Below the pieces are notes generated by a model that was given only the letters and a program-made list of their open reading frames with translations, did no database searches and was not told the origin of the DNA. Made by a program: the position numbers and the translations under genes. A stretch of DNA of 64,000 nucleotides from Scalesia atractyloides (taxonomy: Eukaryota; Streptophyta; Magnoliopsida; Asterales; Asteraceae): assembly GCA_947069175.1 (NCBI GenBank), contig CAMTDV010000012.1, positions 33,946,341 to 34,010,340 on the forward strand, read 5' to 3'. Positions within the stretch are counted from its first letter, which is position 1. Each line of letters starts with the position of its first letter. Positions 1-10,983 of the stretch are shown here, in pieces.

Positions 1-469
1 CGTTTTAGACACATAAGCACTCTTAATGATCTGTTTTTGTTGCCGTTAAGAGTGGAGCTCGCCAAAACCCAATAGATCTATCACTTTCGTTCCTCCGTAC
101 TTGATTATTCATTAATGGTCCATTTATATTATCCTATCCGCAAGTGATCTAAAATATTTTCATTTTCTAGCTTAATCATACCAACTATAACATGTATACT
201 TCCCCGAGCATTTAAAACTATAAAACGTTTAAATAAAAAGGGGAAACATGAACTCACAGGTTTGCGTCCTGTGCAAATCTCTAGGCGATATCTGATTCGG
301 TGTTCGTGTCTCAACCTACAAGTGTTCTGTTCTCATTAGACACTTAGGTTTATGTTGTTTTTGTACAAGTCTTTCATCTTGAATTTGTAATTCGACTTGT
401 ATTTATTTGTTTTTCTTTGTTTGTATGTATATATTTCATATATATATATATATAATAGTCTTTTTGTTT
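1..469. other. AT-rich intergenic DNA, nothing recognised
   Basis: Only short ORFs in low-complexity sequence, with a TA dinucleotide run near 437-455. No domain, RNA gene or LTR end is visible. It may belong to the same old flank that reappears at 6604-7560. Confidence 0.6.
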
Positions 470-797
470 TGAATGGGCCTAGCCCAAATTAAATTTATAT
501 GTGTAGACCTAGCCCATTTAGTTATATAAATAAGTCTAGCCCAAATGAGATTATACAAGAGTGGGTCTAGCCCAATTGAGTTTATAAAAGTGGGCCTAGC
601 CCGATTGGTTTATAAAAGTGGGCTTAGTCTAATTTAATTTATAAAAGTGGGCCTAGTCCAAGTTGATTTATAAAAGTGGGTCTAGCCCAATTGAGTTTAT
701 AGAAGTGGGCCTAGCCTAATTGGTTTATAAAAGTGGGCTTAGTCCAATTTAATTTATAAAAGTGGGCCTAGCCCAAGTTGATTTATTAAAAGTGGCT
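470..797. repeat. GGGCCTAGCCCAA minisatellite with a 115-bp higher-order unit
   Basis: About a dozen copies of an imperfect palindrome (GGGC-CTA-GCCC) are separated by AT-rich linkers such as TTTATAAAAGT, with roughly 29 bp between cores. From 561 the copies fall into a four-monomer unit that repeats almost exactly at 676, a period of 115 bp. Earlier copies at 470-560 are more diverged. Confidence 0.85.
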
Positions 798-867
798 TAG
801 CCTAATGTTTATGTAAATGGGCTTGCTTCATGTTTAAAATAATTTGTATTTTTTTAAAATTTAGTTT

Positions 868-1092
868 TTATAAGAAAACTATAAATATTTATATAACTTA
901 TTTTTATAAGTTGTAGTATATATAAACTTTAGTGTGTGTGTGTGTATATATATATAAGTTGTAGTATATATAAACTTTAGTGTGTGTGTTGTATATATAC
1001 TAATAATTATATATATATATTATATATATATAAACTTATTTTTTATAAGTTGTAGTATATATAAACTTTAGTGTGTGTTATATATATATAGG
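868..1092. repeat. TA/TG-rich array with three copies of a TTGTAGTATATATAAACT unit
   Basis: The unit starting TTGTAGTATATATAAACTTT and running into a GT run appears near 911, 958 and 1048, separated by TATATA tracts. It is microsatellite-rich DNA with no coding content. Confidence 0.8.
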
Positions 1093-1097
1093 TTCGT

Positions 1098-1235
1098 ATG
1101 TCCGTTTCGACCATTTCGTTCGTGTCGTCCTTTTCATTTGCGTCGTTCGTTTCGATTGTGTCGTTTGTTTCGTTTGTGTCATTTGTTTCGTTCGTTTCGT
1201 CCTTGTCTTTCGTTTCGCCAGTTTTGTATATTTTG
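1098..1235. repeat. TTCGT/TTTGT pyrimidine-rich minisatellite
   Basis: Degenerate tandem copies of TCGTTTGT/TCGTTCGT blocks. Three overlapping reading frames stay open here only because the repeat lacks stop codons, which marks low complexity and not a gene. Confidence 0.8.
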
Positions 1236-1289
1236 CCGATTTATTTGTTTTGCCCAAGTTTGGACAATATATGTTATACTTGTCAAATT

Positions 1290-1712
1290 TGTTGGATCGT
1301 GTGACAGGTCCGATAGCTTAGGCACTAACTTGATAACCTAGTATACACGTGCGGAATCCGTGTATAGTTAGGCGACATTGTAAACACGCTGTATTCATTG
1401 TAACCACTGTTTCATTAACTTGTTGTACGTTACAGATCCTAGAAACAGTCGGACAGAGCTTCGCCGTCCAAATCACAAAACGTTACAAATGAACTAGCTT
1501 GCACGTCTATTTATAGACAACACATTACCTTCGTCCGAAGCTAAATTCTATCTTCGTGCAAAGGTAAATTTCCTTCGTACGAAGATAGTTTCACTTCGTA
1601 TGAAGTGCAAATCCACTTCGTGCGAAGTGACCAACATACATTCTAACATTAGGCTACTAAATACATACTCGATACTATTCGATGACGTAGGCGACAGACA
1701 TATGCATCAACA
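1290..1712 (-). repeat. 3' LTR of element E
   Basis: Aligns by eye over its whole length with 6187-6598, with scattered substitutions. In element orientation, U3 holds five CTTCGNNCGAAG-type palindromes (about 1527-1633), then a TATA box (TATAAATA, complement of 1508-1515), then R/U5. Confidence 0.85.
1508..1515 (-). promoter_or_regulatory. TATA box of E 3' LTR
   Basis: TATAAATA on the minus strand, just downstream of the palindrome array. The same box lies at 6405-6412 in the other LTR. Predicted from sequence only. Confidence 0.55.
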
Positions 1713-1725
1713 GTCTCCCCCTTGG
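1713..1725 (-). other. Polypurine tract of element E
   Basis: Minus strand AAGGGGGAGAC sits directly against the TG start of the left LTR, where plus-strand DNA synthesis is primed in this class. Confidence 0.8.
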
Positions 1726-4105
1726 CTATTTCCGTAGTCCTCGAATCTTCATTTAAGATCTAGAGTCTTTAACATTTTTAAGGTTCTTCAAAACTTTAAC
1801 AGCTTTAACTTTTTTGATCTTCAGACATTATCAACAGTCTTCTATTTTCTTTGATCTTAATAGTAAACATTGCGTATCGGCACACTCCCCGTTTCTTTGA
1901 GCATTCTTTATAATCATTCAACATTTCTATCATGCTCTTCCTTACATTTAACTTCCTGTTCATTCTTTCATACATTCAAATAAACATTTCAGATTTAAAC
2001 TTTGAAATTTCTAAATATAAACTTTCAAATTTTAATTCTTTTTTCTCTTTTATAAACCCTCTCAGTTAATCAAGTCCAAATTAATGACCTTAATTATCTG
2101 ATTTATTTATCAAGTTCAAATTAATGACCTTGATTGATCTTATTAAGAACAAACTTATGTTTTGACTCAAATTTAAGTCTCAACTTAATGAACTTTAATC
2201 ATTTTTGGACAGTCTCAACTTAATGAACTTTCAATCATTTTCGGACAATTTCAAGTTTCTGATTTTTGTTTAGCAGCTCTAGATTTTGAAAATTATCTTT
2301 TCATCATTGGCAGTCAAAACTAAAATGAACATAATTCTTTTTGTTTTTATGAAATGAACAACAATTCTAATTATGTACAAACATATTTATAGACATATTC
2401 TTTGTGATTTTGTGTTAGAGGATCATATCAGTATTTATCACAAGTACCATTGACCTTTATAAGACTTTACGTTCTAAACAAATTCACTTAGATTGTCAAT
2501 ATACTTGTCCACTTAAACCTCTACACATTTCTTAATTGTTCCGGGATACGTTAGATAATTTTAGGGACTTGACTTAAAATGTTTCCCACCTAAGAATATA
2601 CTCTCGTATCAATATTACGTGGATTTCATCTTATAGGTGAATATATCTAACTGATATTTGTATCTGGTTGATGCGAGACCTTGAGAGCTCAGGTTAGTAC
2701 CACCGTACTGACAAAGAGACGAAGGTCGTCTTGAAAGTAGTGTTCCAATTTGGAATCTTTTATTGCAATGTTGGATCTTTCGATACTTACAATTTGCTGC
2801 AGTTTTTGGGTTTTAAAAGCAAAAGTATTCTACAAGTTCTAGTCCATTGCCAACGCAAGTATCATAAGAACTTGCATAATACCCCATATATCAATTATTT
2901 ATAAAGACCTAGTATCTCAGAATCCGACAATCTCGCAAACGAAATTTCGGTGTTCTACGACCATATATCCGAGAGATGTTAAGCCATTAATTAAGAAGTT
3001 TTTTCTTTTAATTTTATATCTCAGAAACAATCTACTGAATGTGCGAAGCCTGCTGGCACATCCTCAGGAGACCTGTTTAAACTTTTTAACACTACAAATC
3101 CTTAGCATACCATGATAGACCACTGTCATTTCCTCTTTTTAACAAAAACTTTTTTCTTTTCATATTTTTGTACATTTTTGTATTTTTTAATATTTTTGTA
3201 TTTTCTGCAACATTTCTTCCCCTAAAATCAAAAACTTATTTTTGGATTTTTGTTTTTAAAGAAAGAAATTCTAAAAAACTAGATAAAATTAAACAAACCG
3301 ATGATAATTACTTCAATCCGCCATCCCTTACTGCTTCACATTTTTTCTTTTTAATCTCTTTCCCTCATGATGACAAAATCTTAGACCCTTCTGATTAAAA
3401 AACATTTTACTCAACAGTTTTTCAATTAGTTTTGTCTAATCAACACTGAGGGTTTTGTGAAATTTCAAATTTTCTTCAAAAATTTGTTAAAATTGTAAAG
3501 TAAACGCTATTGAAAATTCAATCATGGCCTTTATGTAGAACAAGTTATCCCGGCCCAAAAATCCTTGTTATGTGCTAGGAACCTCAGTCTTCATGTTACT
3601 TTATCTTTCGAAAGATCCTGAACACAAATGCAAACAATAGTTTAACCCATATTTTTCAATCTTAGGTTCAACCTTAGTTTTGATTTTCATTTCACAATCA
3701 GGTTTATTTGTGAGTTTCTCAAGTTTAGGAAAACTTCTAAACTTTCAATTTCACTGATTATTCAATCTTTTCAACAGATTTTTCTTTTATTACCCATTTT
3801 TGTTCAACCCCTTCTGACTTCCTAGTTGACACAAATTTTTAAGCTTTTACAGGAAAAATTCCCTTTTTCATCACGCATGTTTGATTTTTAGACATTGCTT
3901 TCTTGAAATACAATATAGAATCTTTTCGTTCAGCATTTTTGAAGTTTCACTAGCTTCGAATTTTGAAAATTTAGTGTTAACTGGTTTCACTTTGTTTGTA
4001 GATTCTTTAACTCGTTTCCAAACTTGTGTTGGTACAAACATTGGTGAGTTTTGCTTTAAATCTCCGGAATTTTTTTTAACACCGAAATAGGTTTAGGCTT
4101 TGACT
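1726..4105 (-). other. Internal region of E without recognisable pol
   Basis: AT-rich sequence between the gag zinc knuckle and the polypurine tract. The minus strand at about 3950-4080 continues a broken gag-like frame. Below that I found no DSG protease, HHCC/DDE integrase or YVDD motif. Short plus-strand ORFs (3168-3398, 3881-4090) oppose the element and look like chance openings. Confidence 0.6.
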
Positions 4106-5745
4106 GTGGACATTGTCTATCAATGTGTCCTTCTTTATTACATCAAAAACATTCCTTAACCTGTTCTAGTTGTTGTTTTCTAGCATCAAACTTATCATTT
4201 GATTGCTTTTTTTTTCCAAACTTTCTTTTTCCTTTTCGAAATTGTTCCGAAAACGAAATTTATTTTCTTGAATAATCTAGTTTTCGGAACCTATAATTAT
4301 TTTTCTTCTTCTTCTTCTTAGCATGTCCCAAACCTTTTCTTTTGTCTTCAGGATTTTTACCTTTATGATTATAAAAACGTTTAGGTTTGGAACTGTAAGA
4401 CGTTTTTAACTTTCTAAGCTCCGACAAACTCATTTCAACTAATTGAAACACTTTCTCAATTTTTTTAACATCCACGTTCTGAATTGGAAATTCTTCATCA
4501 GTAAATAGTTTGTAGATCCTTTCACTTTGTATGCTACCATCTTAGGATCATCATTCAAATTTGAATCTGATTTTGAAATATAATTCTTATAAAAACTTTC
4601 TTCATTTTCAGAACGGGAATTTGAATTACTCTTCTTAGAATTTGTGTTTTAAAAAACATTTTTGACTACTTTTGTAATCACATCAGAATCACATTCATAG
4701 GTCACATCTATGTTCTTAGGCAACTCGACTTTTTGTTCCATTTTCAGGTTCATATTGAGCGTCTTCTCCTCTCCTTTATGGTTTCTTCAAGAATAATTGA
4801 TTCCAGATTGGAGGAGGAACACGATGATAACCTGAGTCATTGTTCTAAACTCCACTTTTATTCTCTTTCCTTGACAGTTTTTACTTCTTGTTTGGGAAGA
4901 ATATGATTAATTACGTATGAACTTGTGGAGTAACTGATTAACAATTTGTTGACCATTTCGGCTTTGATTCTGACTTTCTCCAATTCTTGCTTTAGATCGG
5001 CAATATTGTTCAGATGAATATTGATTGCCATCTGTTTTATCAATTACCGTAGCTTTCAACATGTCGATTCTAGCACCATTTTTCAGATTAACATCGTGGT
5101 GAATTTTGATGGTATAGCTTAGCTTGTCATAAGCTTCTTTCATTTGATTGTAATCTCTTGACAGATTATCTATATAAAATTTTAGCTTTTTATATCTCTT
5201 ATCATTAACAATACATGATTCACACGGTTTTGAGCACTTTGCTTTATATATTTCATCTTTTCGACACAAGATTTGCATGGCTCTATACATTTTGTGAATT
5301 GTCGTTCTATCTTGATTTTCTCAATCGTTCAACTTCCTTCTCTTCCCGGATTCTCTCAACTTTTAGCTTCTGATTAACTTCAAAATTTCATCTTCTCCTT
5401 GAGAATAATCTGGTTTTCTGGAACTTCATCGTATTTTACACTTGGTTTTTGTTTGCCGAAGAATTCTACAAAAGCATTATACACATGGGGAGGTATAGAT
5501 GATTTAAACATATTATGAATAACATCTTCTCTATCTTCCTCTTTAAACTGTTTCTCTTCTTCTTCACTCTTTGTGCTTTGACTTTGTTCATCACATAAAC
5601 CTGCATTTGTAACAGAATTATTAGATTGAGATGACATGAACATTTGTAAAGCCTCAACCACTTTAGAACATGATCTTTCATAAACATACTCAGTAAAAAA
5701 ATCTTCGTCAATTCCTTCATCAAACACAATCTCATTGTTATCCAT
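4106..5745 (-). pseudogene. Gag-like remnant of element E with one zinc knuckle
   Basis: The first frame (5745 down to 5380, 121 codons) starts MDNNEIVFDEGIDEDFF, is acidic, and lies 440 bp downstream of the primer site, as expected for the first coding region. Fragments follow in other frames at 4907-5290 (Cys/Lys-rich), 4858-5043 and 4260-4475 (a basic, Lys-rich stretch). A CX2CX4HX4C zinc knuckle lies at 4110-4151, with an in-frame stop inside its first CX2C. Gag forms the cytoplasmic virus-like particle and the knuckle binds RNA. At least four frame breaks make this a pseudogene. The N-terminal part has no domain I can name, and no UBN2 core is clear. Confidence 0.6.
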
Positions 5746-5874
5746 TTTTATTGAAAATTTTGATCACTAAAAATTTGGTGTGAAATTATCTCGACGATGT
5801 GTCCCAGATACAACTCGTATTTATCATCAAAATCTCGAAAAAAATTTCAATCACCAATTTTTTTTTATTTTTTT

Positions 5875-5945
5875 GTTAGATTACCTTCGTACGAAGGTAA
5901 AATTCACTTAATGCGAAGATAAAAATTTCACTTTGTGTGAAGAGG
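5875..5945. promoter_or_regulatory. Extra CTTCGTACGAAG palindromes in E leader
   Basis: Three copies (one perfect CTTCGTACGAAG, two degenerate) lie in the untranslated leader between the gag start and the primer site, repeating the LTR U3 motif. Function is unknown. Confidence 0.6.
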
Positions 5946-6170
5946 GTTTCACAATTTCATGTTTTTTTGCCATTTCGATCAAGAATTCGGTTGATTTTAG
6001 GTTCTGATTATTTCAAGGGTTTGTTATTAGTCCATTTTAAACAGTCCTATAAAAAAAATCAGTCCAACTTGTTCGTTCAATGTCTAGGAACTGTCAAAAA
6101 TAAGAAAGAATGATTAGAAGAAAGATGTATTGTGGCTGAATCTTGTCCAATATCGTCACATCAGGCCAAC

Positions 6171-6184
6171 ATGCTCTGATACCA
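6171..6184 (-). other. Primer binding site of element E (tRNA-iMet type)
   Basis: Minus strand TGGTATCAGAGC begins two bases inside the right LTR end. It is complementary to the 3' end of initiator-Met tRNA, the usual primer of plant Copia elements and many gypsy elements. Confidence 0.85.
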
Positions 6185-6186
6185 CA

Positions 6187-6598
6187 TGTAGTATTGTGTG
6201 ACAGATTCGATGGCTCAGCCACTAACTTGATAACCTTGTATACACGTGCGGAATCCGTATATAGTTAGGCAACATTGTAAACATGCTGTATTCACTTTAA
6301 TCACTATTTCATTAACTTATTGTACATTATAGATCCTAGAAACAGTCGGACAGAGCTCAGCCGTCCAAATCACAAAACATTACAAATGAACTAGCTTGCA
6401 CGTCTATTTATAGATAACACATTACCTTCGTACGAAGCTAGATTCTATCTTCGTTCGAAGGTAAATTTCCTTTATACGAAGATAGTTTCACTTCGTACGG
6501 AGTGCATATCCACTTCACCAACATACATTCAACATTATGCAACTATATACAGACTCGATACTATACAATGACGTAGGCACTAGACATATGAATCAACA
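6187..6598 (-). repeat. 5' LTR of element E
   Basis: Starts (minus strand) TGTTGATTC and ends ...ACA beside the primer site. The palindrome array is shorter than in the other LTR, because the fifth copy is reduced to CACTTCACC. TATA box at 6405-6412 (minus). Confidence 0.85.
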
Positions 6599-6603
6599 AA
6601 ATT

Positions 6604-7555
6604 TCAAGTATATTTATGTTTGTATTTTGTAAGTATTTAAATTAGTATGCATTTCCTAAACTTTTATAAATACATATACATAAATACACATATTTACATA
6701 CACATAATTTTTGGTAATTTAAATATATATTTCATCTAAATATATATTTAACATATTTTTAGTTTAAGAAAAGTCTAGTATCTTTAATTTAAATATTTTT
6801 CATCTAAAACTTGTATAATCATAATTAAAATCTCTAATCATTTTTAATCAAAATAATCTTTAGTTTAATCATACTTTTTTCATGATTAAATTATATAAAA
6901 ATTTTGCCATATATGGACTTTTCCCATGTTTTATAAACATAATTTTATATACTTTTTCAAATCAACAATTTTCCAATCTTTCAATAATAAACAATATAAA
7001 CTAAAAAATCTTAATATGAAGCATTATGAACTTGTATGTAATCTTGTCTAGTTCAAAATTCATGTTTGAATGTATGTTTCATCTTTACTTTTACTTATAT
7101 GTTCATGTAACCTTTTTGGTTATACAAAATCTTATGTAACTTGGTTTACCTATTTATAAGAATTTATTTTTATAACATGATTTTTATATGAATCTTTATA
7201 AAAACATATTTAAACAAGATTACAAGTTCATAATATTCATTTGCATCTTGCTAGATCTAAACATGAATTTGTTAGATTATACTTTTAAACATGATTTTGC
7301 AAGATCAAGTTAACTACATAAATACAACTTAATAGATTATCAAGAATGAAAAAAAGTAACATATAATCATATTAGTTTGTTTAGTTTTTGTTAGTGTTTC
7401 ATATGATTTTTAGATAAGCTTCAAGATCATTATTTGTACATTTGTGTTTAAACATAAAATGAGAAATGTAAGTACAAGATTTGAAGCTTATTACTAGCAC
7501 TTGGCTAGTGATGAACAAGTAGAAAAGATGATGAAAAGATGAAGATCCAAGAGCT
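6604..7555. other. AT-rich DNA between two element insertions
   Basis: More than 70 percent A+T by eye, with no ORF of note and no motif. It ends at the TCCAA target of element A, so it is older DNA, possibly the LTR or flank of gypsy F, whose 3' end faces A at 44475. Confidence 0.6.
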
Positions 7556-7639
7556 TCCAATGTAACACCCTGTAAAATAGTGTCAAATAATATAGTGACA
7601 CGTAATATATTTTTATTTTTAGTCTACTAAAGACTAACA

Positions 7640-7945
7640 AGTTCTAAAAGTGTCAGCATGCTCAAACTAAGTCTCTGAGTGATTTCTGTTGTCACATGCT
7701 AACGACCCTTGATGACCATAGTGTCAACATGCTAATATATCTTGAGTGACCATTAGTGTCAACATGCTTAAAAAATAGCATCTGAGTGACCATTAGTGTC
7801 AACATGCTTAAAAAATAGCATCTGAGTGACCATTAGTGTCAACATGCTTAAACTTGGCCTCTGAGTGACCGTTGTGTCAACATGCCCAGCCTCTGAGTGA
7901 CATCGGAGTCAACATGCTATAAGAGCCTCTGAGTGATCCTTTATG
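7640..7945. repeat. GTCAACATG...CTCTGAGTGAC tandem array in A 5' LTR
   Basis: Seven or eight degenerate copies of a ~40-bp unit pairing GTGTCAACATGCT with CTCTGAGTGACCATTA. A 40-bp unit near 7765-7845 is duplicated almost perfectly. The same array, with different copy number and unit length, lies at 26015-26225 (reverse) and 41112-41375. Confidence 0.85.
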
Positions 7946-8390
7946 AAGTCCTAACTCTCGTATGTTCCATTTGTTGGACGAGAGAGATTAAATCCGTGAT
8001 TATATAAAATTGGACGTTGGAGGGATTAAAAGTGTCAACATGTTAATTTATACCTCTGAGTGACCTTTTAACGAACCGAGAGCTCGACAACGTCCGGGCA
8101 TAATCCCGGGTATGCCAAATATTGGCTACGGAGGGCAAAATATGCTAAAAAGGTGTTTTAGGAGGTTTTAAGGGTGTTTAGTAATGACAAACTTCAATTC
8201 TGCCTATGGGGCGCTCGCGGGGCGGGCGCGGCCTGTGTCTGCAGAAAGTTTGCTTGGCCTCCACACATATTGCCAAAAACCATTTTTTTCAAAGCTATGG
8301 ACTTTTAAACAGCTATGCCACATTTTAGGACACTGTAAGCTCCCTCTTATACCCCTAAACACCTGGCATCACCTCCTTTGAGTACTCCAA

Positions 8391-8400
8391 CTATAAATAG
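8391..8400 (+). promoter_or_regulatory. TATA box of A 5' LTR
   Basis: CTATAAATAG followed by a pyrimidine-rich stretch (TTCTCCCTCTACT), typical of an LTR promoter and transcript start. The 3' LTR keeps the box (41848-41855). In B the matching site reads CACCTAATAGGTG, so B's promoter may be damaged. Confidence 0.6.
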
Positions 8401-9615
8401 GTGTTTAAGTCCACCATTTGAACTTGCACCTTTCTTATTTATAACTCTTCTCCCTCTACTGGAAGTTCCTAACTGAAAGGAGCATCCAACTTAGTTCTCT
8501 TGCATTCTAGGAACCTCTTGTAAGTGTTCCTTCCATGTGCATTTTCGTTTATAGGCTTTTATAGCAAAGTCAAGCGTCAAAAGTCAAGCGTTTTACGGAA
8601 AACACTTTGACTTTCGAGACCATTATGGTCCAGCCATTGTTTGAAATGAACATGGATAAGTGATTGTAATAAGGTAGGTGTTAGTCCCTATAAAGGGCAC
8701 CTCCTGAAGATCACGTTTGCTAGACCAATTGACGGGTCAAAGTTATGATATTAAAAAGTCAAACATGCCATTTTTTGGAAAAATCATAAATTGATCTTAT
8801 ATATGTTATGAATCCTGTTTTAACACTTAAACAAATTGCTAATAATTATTAGAACATGTAAGAACATGTTCGGCTCGTCAATTTCAGTTCTAGGTCGGTT
8901 CGCAACCGAAAGTCCGAAGTTTGACTTCTCTTTGACTTTCGATTCTGACCCGATTTAGATTAGTTAGCTACTGATCTAAAATTGCATTATGATCATAATA
9001 TATTTAGCATACCCTCTGAGGTTATATTACATGATCATAATCAGAATCTAGAGTTTATGCGCAAGTCCGTAATATGCCATTTTTTACTAAAATGCCCTTT
9101 TTGCATAAATCAAGGTTTTAATGATAATGAACTTGAAAACAAGTTTTCTACTGATATATATTATAAGTAGGATTATTTGGGATGATAAACCAGATTATAA
9201 ACTGAGTTTACGAGCAGGTCCTTGAATTATGTCGATAAATGATGATTTAACCCTTGTGGCTCATAAAATGGTTTTAATCAAATCTTTTCAAGGTAAATCA
9301 TTTACCTATGATATGTTATATTAAATAGCATATCTAAAACATTTTAATCTGACCTTAACATCAGTTTTCATAAACATCGCATAAGACGTCAATTTACGCC
9401 ATAAGCGCTATTTCGCGCATAGTATGGTTTTAAACCATATTAATTGACCAAGACTTTTTACCTACTGATTTTGAAACTTATTTTAAACATATTTACAGTA
9501 GGTACATGTTAAATCAGAATCCTAAATAATTTATAAACTATGTGTAAAATGACCAAAATGCCCCTTTTGTGCATAGTTTAGTCATAAAAGATAAATTACA
9601 CATATAATTGATATG

Positions 9616-10088
9616 TGTTGGTGCATATTTGTGACAACAGCTTAGATTTGGTTTTTGGATATCTTGTAATTTGTAAAATGATAAACAGTTAGCGGGTTTA
9701 GTTTTGTAATAGTTAATTAGAAGTAATTGGGCTGAATTAGACACATACAACACATGGTAGGTGATTTGGGCTTGAAACCCATTAGCAGTCCATGTGGGAA
9801 ACCCTACCCAGTTGGATAACCTATCTCTATATAAAGGGAGGTTTGCATTAGGGTTTAGGTTGCTGGTTCTATTGTTAGTTGCTGAGAGAATTGCTTTAGA
9901 GAGTTTGGAGAGAGAGAGAGTCTTGAATTGATTGTAAAACAATTGTGTTTGATAATCAATAGAAGACAGTTTGAAGGAATTGTTCTTGTTCATGTTCTTT
10001 GGTTTTCTGTGAAATCTGATCTAGGGATTCCGCACTCTAGATTAGATAGACGATTCTGGCAAGATCCATAAGGACTAGGGGACCTACA
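9616..10088 (+). repeat. 5' LTR of the Copia element
   Basis: TG...CA ends. TATA box TATATAAA at 9828-9835 is followed by GGGAGG and a leader with a GA run (GAGAGAGAGAG near 9909). The right edge CCTACA lies two bases before the primer site. Confidence 0.92.
9828..9835 (+). promoter_or_regulatory. TATA box of Copia 5' LTR
   Basis: TATATAAA, conserved in the 3' LTR at 17840-17847. Sequence prediction only. Confidence 0.6.
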
Positions 10089-10090
10089 AT

Positions 10091-10102
10091 TGGTATCAGA
10101 GC
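10091..10102 (+). other. Primer binding site of the Copia element
   Basis: TGGTATCAGAGC, complementary to the 3' end of initiator-Met tRNA, two bases after the LTR end. Confidence 0.92.
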
Positions 10103-10236
10103 ATTCAGCTCTTGATTATTGCTCGGTTCAGAATCATAACAGAGAAAAAGTTGGGTTTTTGGGTGTTTTGGAGGCTGTTCTAGAAGTTTGTGACGGCCGA
10201 ATTAGGTTTACTTGTTAGGGTTTTGACGGTTTTTGG

Positions 10237-10700
10237 ATTACATCAGATATTTCGGATTAACAGTAGGTATTTCGGAGTGAAGAAGGCATCTCAGATCAAA
10301 AAGTGAAGCATTTCGGATTGCAGACTTGAATATCAGATCAGAAATCTGTATTTCGGATCATCGAAGTGTAATTCGGATCTGAAAAGCCCATTTCGGATTC
10401 CATTTTGGATTCCAATTCGGACCAGAAGTGTATTCCGGATTTCCATTTCGGATCAGAACAATGCATTCCGGATTTCAGCTCGGATCACTATTCCTGGATT
10501 TCCATTTTGGATCAGAGCAGTGCATTCCGGATTTCATCTCGGATCACTATTCCAAATTTCCATTTCGGATCAGAATAGTGCATTTCGGATTTCATCTCGG
10601 ATCACTATTCCGGATCACCATTTCGGATTAGCAATTTGGATTACTGTTCCGGATTTTCATTTCGGATTGTCAATTAGAGTTACCATTTCGGATTTTACAC
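10237..10700. repeat. TTTCGGAT-rich degenerate repeat in Copia leader
   Basis: More than twenty copies of a TTCCGGAT/TTTCGGAT octamer fill the untranslated leader. A ~60-bp unit (GCATTCCGGATTTC...CTCGGATCACTATTCC) recurs at about 10462, 10522 and 10581. The ORFs crossing it (10428-10735) are repeat artefacts. Confidence 0.85.
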
Positions 10701-10983
10701 TGTTCCGAGTTACACACAAGAAGGTGGAAACTTAACCAGCTGACGTAACCAGAGTTAAACGTTTTCGGACGTAGAAGTTGATCCATAGACAAATTTGACG
10801 AACCGATTGGACGGTTAGGCTCGTGTGATTTTTAGGACAAAAAAAGGCACGAAAGTTCTACAAATCATAATCGGACAATATACATCATTAGAATCGTATC
10901 GTCGAGACGAGTCTAACAGTATAATTTGGTAACCACTCAAGTCTGACAAGTTTTAACGTTTTTAACGAGCTGGTTCGGTAAAA

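Larger units (their letters stand above)
1290..6598 (-). mobile_element. Copia-like LTR retrotransposon E, gag-only or internally eroded
   Basis: Seen: two ~415-bp LTRs (1290-1712 and 6187-6598) start TG and end CA and are flanked by the same 5 bp, AAATT, at 1285-1289 and 6599-6603. On the minus strand a primer site matching tRNA-iMet (TGGTATCAGAGC) follows the right LTR, and a polypurine tract (AAGGGGGAGAC) precedes the left LTR, so the element reads right to left. The internal region is 4.5 kb. Gag-like fragments and one zinc knuckle are present, but I could not find protease, integrase, RT or RNase H. It is therefore either a non-autonomous derivative or heavily decayed. The Copia assignment rests on the small LTRs, the primer type and the gag style. 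Confidence 0.85.

Noticed and set aside
1073..1341. Three overlapping plus-strand ORFs of 68-88 codons
   Set aside because: They stay open only because the TTCGT-type minisatellite lacks stops in all frames. Composition is Phe/Val/Cys-rich and they run into E's LTR.
8184..8381. 65-codon plus-strand ORF in A's LTR
   Set aside because: Lies upstream of the LTR TATA box and is disrupted in the sister LTR copies.
10428..10735. Two overlapping ORFs in the Copia leader
   Set aside because: Translation of the TTTCGGAT repeat in two frames. They precede gag and end in the untranslated leader.
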